A stretch of DNA of 64,000 nt from Saccharothrix sp. ALI-22-I (GCF_001984175.1 NZ_MTQP01000060.1:205056-269055), one strand, 5' to 3'; numbered from the stretch's first letter, positions 32,843 to 40,562 are shown. The notes: generated by a model not told the origin, from the sequence alone. Translations and numbers: made by a program.

Positions 32843-32908
32843 AAAGCGGCGGACCGGGGTCGTGACGCGGTCGGAGTCACTGCCTGCTCGACCTCGGTCA
32901 CAACCGGA

Positions 32909-33853
32909 CTACGCGGAACGCGGCGACGTATCGGCGGGCATCTCGGTCGCGGCGTCCTGCCCCCCGACGAGGCAGCGCAAGTCCATGTCCTGCTCCAGCA
33001 GCATCGCCCGGCCGGTCAGCAGCGCGCCGACCACGACCACGAGCACGCGGATCGACGCGTCGGCACCTTTGTAGTACTCGGGTGCCTCGACCAGCAGGTA
33101 ACGGCCGGCCTGCACTGCGGGTAGCGCGTGGTCCGGATCGAGAGACTGGTCGGCCGCGAACAGGTTCAACGCGGCGTCGAGCATGAGGGCGCGGGCGGCG
33201 GGGTCGGCGGTGACGAGGTAGACGGGGTAGTCGCCGGTCTCCATCCGGCTGGCGTCGCGGCCACGGGCGGCGACACGTGCCACCAGTGCGGCGGCGATCC
33301 GCTGCGCCTCCTCGCCCCGGACCAACGTGGTGCCGTCGAGCGTGCGCCCGCTCGGCAGGACTACGCGGTTGACCAGTACGTCTCCGGCGCCCGCCGTATC
33401 CATCCGTTCGTGCGCGTCCTGGCCGTAGCGCAGCATGATCTCGTGCGCGGGGGTGGACTCGCCGCCCACGTAGAGGTGGGTGTCCGGATCCCATACGAGC
33501 GGGTTGTCCTCGGTGTGGGTGCGGAGCCGGCCGGAGTAGCCGAGGCGGTCGATGCGCGGCTGCCCGGGCTTGATCTTCGTCCGGAAGCGTTCGGCGTCCA
33601 GCGGAATCCCGGCGCCGAGACGACCGGGGGCGCTGGCAGCGAGGTTGTACCGCCACTCCGTGATGATCCTGCATGTGCGGCGCAGGAGCGCGACCCGCTC
33701 GGGCGGGGTGCGGCGACGCCAGTCGGGGGCGAGACGGCGGCGGAGCGACTCGGCGATCGCGGCCTGCTCGTGGGCGAATGTCAGAACTTGCCGCTCCTGG
33801 GCGGGGTCGCGAAGGGCGAGGTGGGGGGTGGGGAAGCTGTCTGCGGTGATCAC
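32909..33853 (-). CDS. Hypothetical protein, 314 aa
   Basis: GTG at 33853 overlaps the TGA of the 119-codon upstream gene (GTGA) and has AAGGA seven bases upstream, so translation is coupled. Helical N-terminus with Arg-rich part (ESLRRRLAPDWRRRTPPERV), then an alpha/beta body and a C-terminal helical block (APEYYKGADASIRVLVVVVG, LLEQDMDLRCLVGGQ). I recall similar C-terminal ends in actinobacterial hypothetical proteins but no function. Confidence 0.72.
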   Translation of the reverse strand: MITADSFPTPHLALRDPAQERQVLTFAHEQAAIAESLRRRLAPDWRRRTPPERVALLRRTCRIITEWRYNLAASAPGRLGAGIPLDAERFRTKIKPGQPRIDRLGYSGRLRTHTEDNPLVWDPDTHLYVGGESTPAHEIMLRYGQDAHERMDTAGAGDVLVNRVVLPSGRTLDGTTLVRGEEAQRIAAALVARVAARGRDASRMETGDYPVYLVTADPAARALMLDAALNLFAADQSLDPDHALPAVQAGRYLLVEAPEYYKGADASIRVLVVVVGALLTGRAMLLEQDMDLRCLVGGQDAATEMPADTSPRSA

Positions 33854-34209
33854 ATCGGTTCCTTCGTGGTAGTCCGGTCAACAAAGCGGAACTTGCCCCG
33901 GGTGATCCCGTAGGACGTGCGCTGCCATGGATCGGCGGCGTAGTCGCGTACGCCGACGCAGGGTTCGCCGCCGCGCCACCACGTGGCGCACAGCCGCTCG
34001 AACGCCTCCTGCGTCTGGGCCACGAGGTGCACCGACCCGTCCGCCGGGTGCATCGGGTGCCGCGCGGGATCGATCAGGTCGGATTCGCTGATGTCGAACC
34101 GGTCCGGAAACGCCACGCGGGGCGCGAATTCGCAGGGCCGCACTTTGATCTGCATCCAGCCGTCCCACGGGAAATGCAGATCGGCAAGCTTGTGGTGAAA
34201 CGTGAACAT
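33850..34209 (-). CDS. Truncated paralogue of 31837-32742, 119 aa
   Basis: ATG at 34209 with GAGGGG five bases upstream. Residues 1-110 follow the 31837-32742 product closely (MFTFHHKLADLHFPWDGWMQ, FPDRFDIS, TWWRGGEPCVGVRDYAADPW, SYGITRGKFRF); then sequence identity stops and nine unrelated residues lead to a TGA overlapping the next gene. So a duplicated copy lost its C-terminal two thirds and now acts as the first cistron before an unrelated gene. Confidence 0.7.
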   Translation of the reverse strand: MFTFHHKLADLHFPWDGWMQIKVRPCEFAPRVAFPDRFDISESDLIDPARHPMHPADGSVHLVAQTQEAFERLCATWWRGGEPCVGVRDYAADPWQRTSYGITRGKFRFVDRTTTKEPM

Positions 34210-34220
34210 GACCCCTCATG

Positions 34221-34309
34221 CGGGTTTCGGATATAAGATCGGGGGAATGTCGTCTCGACCCCCGGATAAGGCAGATGCTAATGATCGTCGGACGCGCGCG
34301 TTTTCGCTT
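34221..34309 (-). promoter_or_regulatory. Second-type array promoter and leader of the 33850-34209 gene
   Basis: AAGCGAAAAC box at 34309, -10 TAGCAT at 34280-34275 (29 nt), leader stem TCCGGGGG/CCCCCGA, tail ATCCGAAACCC. Same plan as 32757-32842. Confidence 0.72.
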
Positions 34310-34312
34310 AAA

Positions 34313-34349
34313 GCGGTGTCTCGCGCCTTGACTCGGCGCGTGACACCGC
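34313..34349 (-). terminator. Strong hairpin above the 34221 promoter
   Basis: GCGGTGTC...GACACCGC outer and CGCGCC/GGCGCG inner stems. Second of two hairpins beyond the 34571-35092 gene. Confidence 0.5.
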
Positions 34350-34464
34350 CTGGTCGGCTTCGGGCACGGCGGGGCGGGAATCTGCAAGCCGCGCCCGATC
34401 GGGGAGGTTTCCACCGAGGCGATCGGTGTACCGGGTCGGGAAGAACCGTCTCGGCTGCTCCGGA

Positions 34465-34511
34465 CTCGACGGACGCCCGCCTTGCGGCCTGGAACGCAGG
34501 CGTCCGTCGAG
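34465..34511 (-). terminator. Hairpin terminator after the 34571-35092 gene
   Basis: 13-bp perfect stem CTCGACGGACGCC / GGCGTCCGTCGAG. Confidence 0.65.
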
Positions 34512-34570
34512 CGCGACACGAACCGGACCCGGTCCGCTGCGCTACTGCACGGCAGCGCACCTGCCGCGGC

Positions 34571-35092
34571 CTACGTATGGATCCAGCCGAAGAACAAGTA
34601 GCCGGTCAGGGCGTCGGCGTTCTCGGTGGGAACATCGACGGTGCCGCCGACGATCCGTCGCGAGGCGGACGAGCCGGACCCGAGGTAACGCCGCGGCTCC
34701 CTGTCGAACACTCCCGTGACTCCGTAGACGATCTTTTCGCCTGCGGTCAGCTTGCCTTCCATGGCCGCGGCGACGGCCGCGTCCTGGTCGACGTAGCCGG
34801 TCGGCAGCGGAGGGACGGGCATGTCGAACCAGGTGCGGCGCCCTCCCCGGACCGGAATCGCTCCGGCCGGGCCGTCCGCGTCAGCGATGCGCGGATCACC
34901 CGCGTCGATCATCCGGTGGGCCAGAGCCTCCGCGTCGGCCAACGTCATCGGTTCGTCGACGACGACCACGAACGTGTCCTTTCCGGCGACGGTGTCGGCA
35001 TCGCCGTCGTGCAGGTCCTCCTCGACGGCCCCTTCGAACGCCTTCCGTACGTTCTCGCCGGCGAAATAGAAGGAAAAGGGCTCGCTACCCAT
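34571..35092 (-). CDS. Hypothetical protein, 173 aa
   Basis: ATG at 35092; the ribosome site is weak (GACGAG). Begins MGSEPFSFYFAGENVRKAFE, acidic, with KDTFVVVVDEPMTLADAEAL and GYVDQDAAVAAAMEGKLTAG. Ends in GYLFFGWIHT, like the 7497-7871 product (AYLLFGIGND). Possibly an adaptor or ubiquitin-like small domain; not recognised. Confidence 0.68.
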   Translation of the reverse strand: MGSEPFSFYFAGENVRKAFEGAVEEDLHDGDADTVAGKDTFVVVVDEPMTLADAEALAHRMIDAGDPRIADADGPAGAIPVRGGRRTWFDMPVPPLPTGYVDQDAAVAAAMEGKLTAGEKIVYGVTGVFDREPRRYLGSGSSASRRIVGGTVDVPTENADALTGYLFFGWIHT

Positions 35093-35099
35093 AGTGCAA

Positions 35100-35170
35100 A
35101 CTCGTCTCGTTGTGGTCTGTCGAATGTGATGCTTGCAATCTATTGCGTTGGTGTGGCGCTGGCCGGCGGT
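35100..35170 (-). promoter_or_regulatory. Array promoter with a third-type leader, 34571-35092 gene
   Basis: AACCGCCGGC box at 35170, -10 TAGATT at 35141-35136 (29 nt). The leader lacks GTGACG/CCCGACAA; instead TGCAA just after the -10 can pair with TTGCA next to the start codon. Confidence 0.6.
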
Positions 35171-35565
35171 TACCGTCGGACCGCAGGACGAATGTCGCTT
35201 CACCGGTCGGCAACAGCTGTCCACGGTCGACAGGGCACCGTCCGATTGTGGTGCGATCGGATCGCCACAACCGGACGGTGCACTTTCGGACTATCCCCTG
35301 CCTGAAGGATCGGTGACATCTGCCGTGCACCGAAGGAAATCTTCACCTGTAGGCGGAACCGATCAGGCCACTGCCGACTCGTTGTCGTCGGCGGGATCCT
35401 CGACGTCGGTGGTGTGACTCCAGCGACAAATGGCGGGCCGAAGACAACAGAGCTGCGTCTGGTGCGCTGTTCCCAACGGCAGATGGAGGGGTGATTGGCG
35501 TAGAGGCGCGTCTGCCGACGGCTGCGGCGTGTGGGCCGAGCAGGGGAGAGGCGGTCGGCGTGGTG
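35171..35565. other. Gene-poor stretch with a large palindrome
   Basis: About 400 bp. Contains GCACCGTCCG...CGGACGGTGC with an inner TTGTGG/CCACAA stem (35235-35281), a probable terminator whose gene is gone. The 3' end of a minus-strand frame (SHTTDVEDPADDNESAVA, stop at 35363) has gene-like codons but no start, so it may be a cassette remnant. Confidence 0.45.
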
Positions 35566-35603
35566 TGCCGTCGGCTCCGGCGTGGATCGCGGAGCCGACG
35601 GCA
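35566..35603 (-). terminator. Hairpin terminator after the 35610-36653 gene
   Basis: 13-bp perfect stem TGCCGTCGGCTCC / GGAGCCGACGGCA directly after the stop. Confidence 0.7.
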
Positions 35604-35609
35604 GGAGTT

Positions 35610-36653
35610 CTATGCGCCGCTTTGGTCGGCGGCCTCGTCGGCAGTTCGGGCGGACCGAGCGGCGGCGCGCACGTCGTTCTCGGTGACGACCTTGCCGTAC
35701 CGCTCGACCAGATACCGGATCTGAGCATCCAATCCCTGGTTGTTGACTGAGCTGGCTGCGGCACTGAATCCGTCGTGGACGAGGTCATCCAGATTGACGG
35801 GGTCGACGCCCGGTTGTTCGGCGAGGGCGATCAGACGGTCGGCCGCCGCGGTTGTCACCGTGATGTCGTCGTCTCCCGGCTCACGGTCGAGGTCGACCAG
35901 CCACCGGGTGCCGGTCCCGTCGACGAGTTCCACCACGGGCCCGGTGCTGTCGCGGACGTAGTGCCACATCGCTTCGGCCGCCTCGCGTGGGCTGTCGAAC
36001 AACTCCAGGTCCCACTCGATCACTCCCGAGTAGGAGCGTGGCCGATCGTCGGTCCGGCGGTCGGTCGCCGTGGACTCTTGGTCCTCGGGCGTGGCGGCGG
36101 CCGGCGCGAGCACCGGCGCGGCGGGCGCGTCGGCGTCGGCCTGCTCGTTGGCACGCGACGTTCCGGCGGCGGCGCGCTCGGCGGGAAGGACGGTGTCCTG
36201 CCCACTTCCGGGCCTGTTCGAGGGTGACCGGCGCGTGGCGACCCTGGCGGCCGGCTTCTCGGCGTCGTCGACGGCGGGGAACGGCAGTACGCAGAGCGGG
36301 AGTCCGTGGCGATTGCCCTCGACGGCTGTGAGTCGGTGAAGGTCGGACGGCAGGTGGTCGCGGTACGCGAACGCGCGGGCGAGGTAGGTGCGGGCTTCCT
36401 CGACGTCGACGTCGTCCGGGTGCCGGTACGGGTCGAGCACCTGGTCCTCGCCGTCGAGAAACACGCGGTCGATCAGTGGTTCGCCGTCCGTGCCGTAGTA
36501 CGAGCCGAGGTTGAGCAGCACGGCCGACGCGGTGGGGTGAGCCTGGCGAAGCGCCCGGCCGGCGGCGTGGACGCAGGCGTCCACGTAGGCCGTGATGGCA
36601 TCGGTCGCTGCCTCCCCTGCCAGGTCGATCGCGGAGCGGAGGTCGTCGTTCAT
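35610..36653 (-). CDS. Hypothetical multi-domain protein, 347 aa
   Basis: ATG at 36653, about 10 nt after AGGGAG. N-terminal ~110 residues (CVHAAGRALRQAHPTASAVL, DGEPLIDRVFLDGEDQV) resemble the C-terminal domain of 5929-7059. A Pro/Ala-rich linker (~135-215) follows, then a second domain (VIEWDLELFDSPREAAEAMW, GTRWLVDLDREPGDDDITVT) and a helical C-terminus. Role unknown. Confidence 0.7.
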   Translation of the reverse strand: MNDDLRSAIDLAGEAATDAITAYVDACVHAAGRALRQAHPTASAVLLNLGSYYGTDGEPLIDRVFLDGEDQVLDPYRHPDDVDVEEARTYLARAFAYRDHLPSDLHRLTAVEGNRHGLPLCVLPFPAVDDAEKPAARVATRRSPSNRPGSGQDTVLPAERAAAGTSRANEQADADAPAAPVLAPAAATPEDQESTATDRRTDDRPRSYSGVIEWDLELFDSPREAAEAMWHYVRDSTGPVVELVDGTGTRWLVDLDREPGDDDITVTTAAADRLIALAEQPGVDPVNLDDLVHDGFSAAASSVNNQGLDAQIRYLVERYGKVVTENDVRAAARSARTADEAADQSGA

Positions 36654-36682
36654 GGTGGAGTCGTCTCCCTGCTGGAGTGATT

Positions 36683-36722
36683 CGGTCGGGTTCCGGAGCG
36701 GGGCGTCGCCCCGACCGGGGAT
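36683..36722 (-). promoter_or_regulatory. Degenerate leader of the 35610-36653 gene
   Basis: Minus strand CCGG...CGGGGCGACGCCCCG...CCGG hairpin then GAACCCGACCG; loop G-to-C change and no box/-10. Confidence 0.5.
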
Positions 36723-36813
36723 TCGGGTCCGCGTGCGCGGCCTCTGCGTGAGCACCTGGTCGGTTCTGAAGCCGGTGCTTCTGCGAAACCGGTTCGCGTC
36801 GTTCGGTGGATGG

Positions 36814-36860
36814 CCGGGCTGTCCCACGATGTCGGGTCGGATCGTCGTGGGACAGCCCGG
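36814..36860 (-). terminator. Hairpin terminator after the 37101-36861 remnant
   Basis: 16-bp perfect stem CCGGGCTGTCCCACGA / TCGTGGGACAGCCCGG. Confidence 0.65.
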
Positions 36861-37101
36861 TGGGCGTGGTCTGGCTGCGCAGTCCGGATGCCGGGGTAAG
36901 CCGGGCCACCGAGGTCACCTCGCGCACGCTTTTCGGGACCGGGCGGACACCGACCAGGTAGCGGGCGTCGGTGTCCCGTACGTGCTGCCCGGCCTCATGC
37001 GGATCGGTGACGCGCACGACCACCTTGTGGTGGTGGTCGTCCTGGCCTGCCGGCAACATCGGTGCCCTGGTGTGGCGGGCGAGGCGCTCGGTCGCCTCCA
37101 T
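36861..37101 (-). pseudogene. Fragment homologous to the C-terminus of the 4547-5854 product
   Basis: From an ATG at 37101 the frame reads MEATERLARHTRAPMLPAGQ, then HHHKVVVRVTDPHEAGQHVR, DARYLVGVRPVP and VTSVARLTPASG. This parallels YREVVVRATNRAEATQRAKD, HYFVGG and VRLTLVPG at the end of the 4547-5854 protein. The frame has no stop before the terminator, so the gene is probably broken. It is reached from 37177-38481 through two tiny overlapping frames (GTG at 37180, 16 codons; GTG at 37133, 10 codons; TGATG at 37101). Confidence 0.45.
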
Positions 37102-37129
37102 CACCCGCCCCCGATGCGGCGGCGGTACC

Positions 37130-37180
37130 TCACCCGGCGATCTCAAGCGCCAGATAGCGCTGGGAACCGCCGACTGTCAC
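37130..37180 (-). CDS. Possible micro-ORF, 16 aa, coupled to the end of 37177-38481
   Basis: GTG at 37180 overlaps the TGA of the PP-loop gene; product MTVGGSQRYLALEIAG. Its own TGA overlaps another GTG. Could be chance, but the overlaps repeat the style of other array micro-ORFs. Confidence 0.3.
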   Translation of the reverse strand: MTVGGSQRYLALEIAG

Positions 37181-38481
37181 TGGGAGGCAGTGGTGGTTGT
37201 GAGATTCAGGCGTGCGGTGTTCATCTGCACCCATTTCGCTTCGAACGAGGGGCGCTGCTTGTTCGCCACGCCTTGCGGCACGATGACGTAGAGGACTTCG
37301 ACGGCCGGGTAGAGGATCGGCTCGCCCTCGCCCTCGCCCTCGGCCGCGCGCCGCTTGCGCCACACCCGGTCGATGCCGAACCGGTCGGTCTCCACCGCGC
37401 CCTTGCCGCGCTTGAGCAGCGTCAGCCTCATCTGCGCACGGGTGCCGGTAGCCCTGGTGCGGACGCTGCGCCACGCCTGTCCCTTGAGACGGGGGTCGTG
37501 GCCCTTGGCGTCGAACCCGCGGCGGATCTCCATCAGACTCCAGGTCTCGCAGGCGGCGATCCGGGCCTGTGCGATCCGCAGCGCCTCCAGGTCGTTTTCC
37601 GCCGCCAGGTCGAAAGCCGTGTCGTCCACCCCGAAGGCCCCGATCTTGGGATTGAGGGCCAGGCTGACGTACTCCAATTCGATGGCATCGGCCCCGGCCT
37701 CGGGGAATTCACGCCACCGGGCGATCAGTTCGGGCCTGCTACCTGCGATGGCGCCGGTGAACGGGCACATTGTGCAGCAACTCCTCCTGGGCGCTTCCTT
37801 GAACACGAATTTGAGGTAGGCGGCGCTTTTCTCTCGGCTGAACCCCCAGTTGATGAGGGGATATGCGGGGGTGCACGGGACAATCTTCCGGCTTCCCCTC
37901 CTCCTCTTCTCGTTCTTCTTCTCCTTCTCGCGTCGCGCTTCCCTGTCGCGGTCGGCCCGGAACTGCTCCTCGGCGGCGAACCCGACAACGTGCGTGTAGC
38001 CGGGGTCGATGTGGTCGGCCACCCACCAGTCGATGACCTGACCTTTTGCCCTGTCCGAACACCACCGCATTTTTTTCCTGACGCTCGGCAGGGTTCCGGC
38101 TTTGCGCAGTTCGTACGACAGTCGCCACGGGCCGCGCATGTGCATCCGCCGCGGTGATCTGCTGTCGTCGAGGACCACGTATCCGTGGCGGGCCAACTGG
38201 CCCGCGCGGGCGATCTGCACATATCGAATCCGATTGCGCCGCATAAGCGGCAGGACATGCTTCTCCATGTACCGGCGCGTATAGTCGTGCTCTTCGCCGG
38301 TCATGGCGGTCACAACCACAAGGTCACGAAGGTCGAAATTGCGGGTGTCCGGGTTGAGAATCCAGCGCACGAGCAGCGCGATGGAGTCTATCCCCATTCC
38401 CAGCGACAATACGACCTTCGGTCTCTGGAAGCCGATCGCCGCGGCGACGCGGCGCCTGACGGCACGCAGGGTCGTGGTCAC
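37177..38481 (-). CDS. PP-loop / PAPS-reductase-like protein, 434 aa
   Basis: GTG at 38481 overlaps the stop of a 36-codon ORF. Residues ~25-33 (LSLGMGIDS) occupy the PP-loop position, the normal SGGxDS being altered to SLGMGIDS; MRWCSDRAKGQVIDWW (~138-153) matches the C-terminal arginine/cysteine motif of PAPS-reductase-like enzymes, and CCTMCPF (~235-241) is a Cys cluster often found in phage versions. A Lys/Arg/Glu-rich insert (~178-200) separates them. Such proteins act as ATP pyrophosphatases in sulfur transfer or base modification; here the substrate is unknown. The altered loop lowers certainty about activity. Confidence 0.65.
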   Translation of the reverse strand: MTTTLRAVRRRVAAAIGFQRPKVVLSLGMGIDSIALLVRWILNPDTRNFDLRDLVVVTAMTGEEHDYTRRYMEKHVLPLMRRNRIRYVQIARAGQLARHGYVVLDDSRSPRRMHMRGPWRLSYELRKAGTLPSVRKKMRWCSDRAKGQVIDWWVADHIDPGYTHVVGFAAEEQFRADRDREARREKEKKNEKRRRGSRKIVPCTPAYPLINWGFSREKSAAYLKFVFKEAPRRSCCTMCPFTGAIAGSRPELIARWREFPEAGADAIELEYVSLALNPKIGAFGVDDTAFDLAAENDLEALRIAQARIAACETWSLMEIRRGFDAKGHDPRLKGQAWRSVRTRATGTRAQMRLTLLKRGKGAVETDRFGIDRVWRKRRAAEGEGEGEPILYPAVEVLYVIVPQGVANKQRPSFEAKWVQMNTARLNLTTTTASQ

Positions 38482-38588
38482 GTGTCGATCGCCTCGGCGT
38501 GGTGGTCGCGGTCGAAGTGGCCGCTGTCGACGCAGCGGCACGGTCCGTACCACCGCCGGGTGTGCTGGGTCCTCATGGTCGAAGACAC
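38478..38588 (-). CDS. Micro-ORF, 36 aa, coupled to 37177-38481
   Basis: GTG at 38588 (seven bases after AGGAG; an in-frame ATG at 38594 lies too close to it). Product begins MSSTMRTQHTRRWYGPCRCV and continues DSGHFDRDHHAEAIDT, with C-x-C and five histidines. TGA overlaps the next GTG. Confidence 0.55.
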   Translation of the reverse strand: MSSTMRTQHTRRWYGPCRCVDSGHFDRDHHAEAIDT

Positions 38589-38610
38589 GGTCATGCTCCT
38601 GGGGAATCGG

Positions 38611-38698
38611 TTGTCGGGTCCGTGTGGGACACCGGGGCGTCACCCCCGGTGTCCCACAAGATCAATCTATCGTTTCTGCAGATGGGAGGTTGTTCGTT
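38611..38698 (-). promoter_or_regulatory. Array promoter and hairpin leader of the 38588-37177 pair
   Basis: AACGAACAAC box at 38698, -10 TAGATT at 38669-38664, very strong stem TGTGGGACACCGGGG/CCCCGGTGTCCCACA around GTGACG, tail CGGACCCGACAA. Confidence 0.85.
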
Positions 38699-38759
38699 AG
38701 GTGCGGGGCGGGGCGCCGCGCCCGTGGTGGGGCGGCGGCCCGCGCTTCCCGACGGACGG

Positions 38760-39544
38760 TCAGCCGTGTCGACGCCTGTCCGCACGGTCGCGGCGAAACC
38801 GCGCCAGTTGCTCGTCGGCCTGGCGCTGGAGCTCGCTCAAGCGCCGACCGCCGAGCTTGTTGCGGTCGGCGGTGCTGTTGGCCGCCATGCCGACCGGCGC
38901 GGGTCCCAGCACGGCCAGGCGGTCGTCCAGGAACTGGGAGTGCCACCCGGCACCGACGATCCGGTCTTCGGCCGGGAAAACGTCGGCGACCCGGTCCCGG
39001 TCGAAGTCGATGAGGTGGTCTTCCTTGCCTCCCAGAGAGAACACCCACAACAGGTTTGCGGGTGGGTCGGGCTCGACCAAGCGTCGGAAGCGCGAGACCT
39101 CCTTGGTGTAGTGCAGTAGAAGGTCACGTCGGCGGCGGCGCGGATGATCCGCAGCCATGCCTCCAGATATTCGTCGCTGAAAAAGTCCTCTGCGTCGTGG
39201 ATCCTCACCCAACCGTCGGCGAGGATCGGCAATCGGACGTCGGCCTGCATCGCCGTTTCCCAACCGGCCAGGTCGTCCATCACGAATGTCAGGCTCCGCT
39301 GATGGGCCGCCCGCACGTTCGGGATGTTGTAGGTGCCTCGCAGGGCGTAGCAGATTTTTTTGCACTCGCCCGCCATCGGACAGGTGTTATAGGGGCGGCC
39401 GTCGGGTAGGCGGCCCGCGAATGCCGGAAGCGTCCAGTTCCACACGCCCTGTTTTTTGAGGCGGGTGTTCTGGGTCAGCAGACGCGGCTTCGTCCCGGTG
39501 TTCCTTTGTTTACCGTTTGCCGGTCGGCGTCCGTTGCCTTTCAC
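38760..39544 (-). pseudogene. GP88-like actinophage protein with a frameshift
   Basis: From GTG at 39544 the frame gives TRLKKQGVWNWTLPAFAGRL, GRPYNTCPMAGECKKICYAL, NVRAAHQRSLTFVMDDLAGW and VRIHDAEDFFSDEYLEAWLR, which I know from the GP88 family of actinobacteriophages. At 39107-39119 the homology moves to another frame: VTFYC in one, YTKEVSRFRRLVEPDPPANL, WVFSLGGKEDHLIDFDRDR and LAVLGPAPVGMAANS in the next, ending at 38760. A one- or two-base indel breaks the gene unless ribosomes shift. The ribosome site is poor; leader and promoter are intact. Confidence 0.72.
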
Positions 39545-39602
39545 GGTGGATCAGGCCCTTCGGATGCGACATCGAAGGCCGTGGGCCGTCGCGTCGTTCG
39601 GG

Positions 39603-39689
39603 TTGTCGGGTTCGTGTCGATCGGCAGGCGTCACCCTGCGGTCTCGACAAAACCAACCTACCGACTATCCGCATTCACGGTTGACGGTA
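39603..39689 (-). promoter_or_regulatory. Array promoter and hairpin leader of the GP88-like gene
   Basis: TACCG-type box, -10 TAGGTT at 39660-39655, stem TGTCGA/TCGACA with inner CAGG/CCTG around GTGACG, tail CGAACCCGACAA. Confidence 0.82.
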
Positions 39690-39735
39690 GCCACAGTCCG
39701 TCGATAATGCGTCGACCGGGGGGCGGAAACAGTGT

Positions 39736-39771
39736 CGCCCGTCCGTCGGAGGGCAATCCGGCGGACGGGCG
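39736..39771 (-). terminator. Hairpin terminator of a decayed gene
   Basis: CGCCCGTCCG / CGGACGGGCG perfect 10-bp stem. Confidence 0.55.
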
Positions 39772-40097
39772 TCGGTGTGAACGTTATTTCGAGTGTTGTT
39801 GTCCTGGGCGAACTCGACGCGGTCGCCGACACCGGCGAGGACACCGCGTCAGCCCGGTTCCGCGCGGTCGCGTCGCTCGGAACCGGTCGACCTCGGTGTC
39901 GAGGTCATCGCAGAGTCCGTCCGCGACGAGCCGGTCCGGGACGTTCGGGCGCGTGCCGTCGATGAGGAACCGACACCCGTGCCCGGCCCAGGCCGTCGAT
40001 CCCTGTGTCGCGTGCGGGCCGATGGGAAGCGTCGCCGTTGTGGTGTTGTGCGCCGTTCGCTTCCGTCGCGCCGGTTGGCTTCGCAGTGGCGGGCCGT
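39772..40097 (-). pseudogene. Decayed coding remnant
   Basis: No complete frame, but gene-like pieces: IDGTRPNVPDRLVADGLCDD and EVDRFRATRPRG in one frame, then VLAGVGDRVEFAQDNNTRNN in another, both with high third-position GC. A terminator follows. Probably a frameshifted array gene downstream of 40098-40562. Confidence 0.4.
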
Positions 40098-40562
40098 TCA
40101 CCGCGGCGACGGCTCCATGGGTGGGCTTTCGGCCTCGGGCAGGAGGATTCGGTAGAGGGCGGTGTGGCCGGGATGGGAGCCGAGGTCGGTCGACTGCCAC
40201 CCGCTTTGCTGCTCGGGGGAGGCGTGGTCGGCCGCGGCGAGCAGTCCGCGCTCGAGGGCCTGGCGGTGTTCGGGCCAGGCCGTGGGCTCGGGCGGTGTTG
40301 CCGCGCCGGTCTCGCCGGCGTTGCCCTGGGCGGACCAGAGCACGATGCCGGTGGTGGCGCGGACCAGCAGCAGGGTGATCCCGCCGCCGTGCTGCTGGTC
40401 GATCCAGGCTCCGGCGTCGACGACGATCTCCGCGGCGTCGGGCCAGACGGTGCGCAGGTGGCGGGCCGCGGTGGTCAGGTGCGCGCGGGCCTCCACCTCG
40501 GCGCCGATGTGGGCGGCGGTGAGGATGGAGTGCCCGACGACGTCGAGGGCGGGGGTGGCCAT
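40098..40562 (-). CDS. Hypothetical protein, 154 aa
   Basis: ATG at 40562 with AAGGAG seven bases upstream. Helical N-terminal half (EARAHLTTAARHLRTVWPDA), then EIVVDAGAWIDQQHGGGITL and LLVRATTGIVLWSAQG, a pattern shared weakly with 5929-7059 (C-terminal domain) and the start of 35610-36653. Pro-rich tail. Function unknown. Confidence 0.68.
   Translation of the reverse strand: MATPALDVVGHSILTAAHIGAEVEARAHLTTAARHLRTVWPDAAEIVVDAGAWIDQQHGGGITLLLVRATTGIVLWSAQGNAGETGAATPPEPTAWPEHRQALERGLLAAADHASPEQQSGWQSTDLGSHPGHTALYRILLPEAESPPMEPSPR

Noticed and set aside
568..39689. Leaders as rho-independent terminators of the upstream genes
   Set aside because: They lie just after a -10 and before a ribosome site, and separate hairpins serve as terminators. 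For the two promoterless copies a terminator role remains possible.
568..39689. Leaders as recombination sites (attC-like)
   Set aside because: No integrase in the window and no conserved cleavage triplet such as GTTRRRY; conservation includes a promoter and a ribosome-site spacing, which points to expression.
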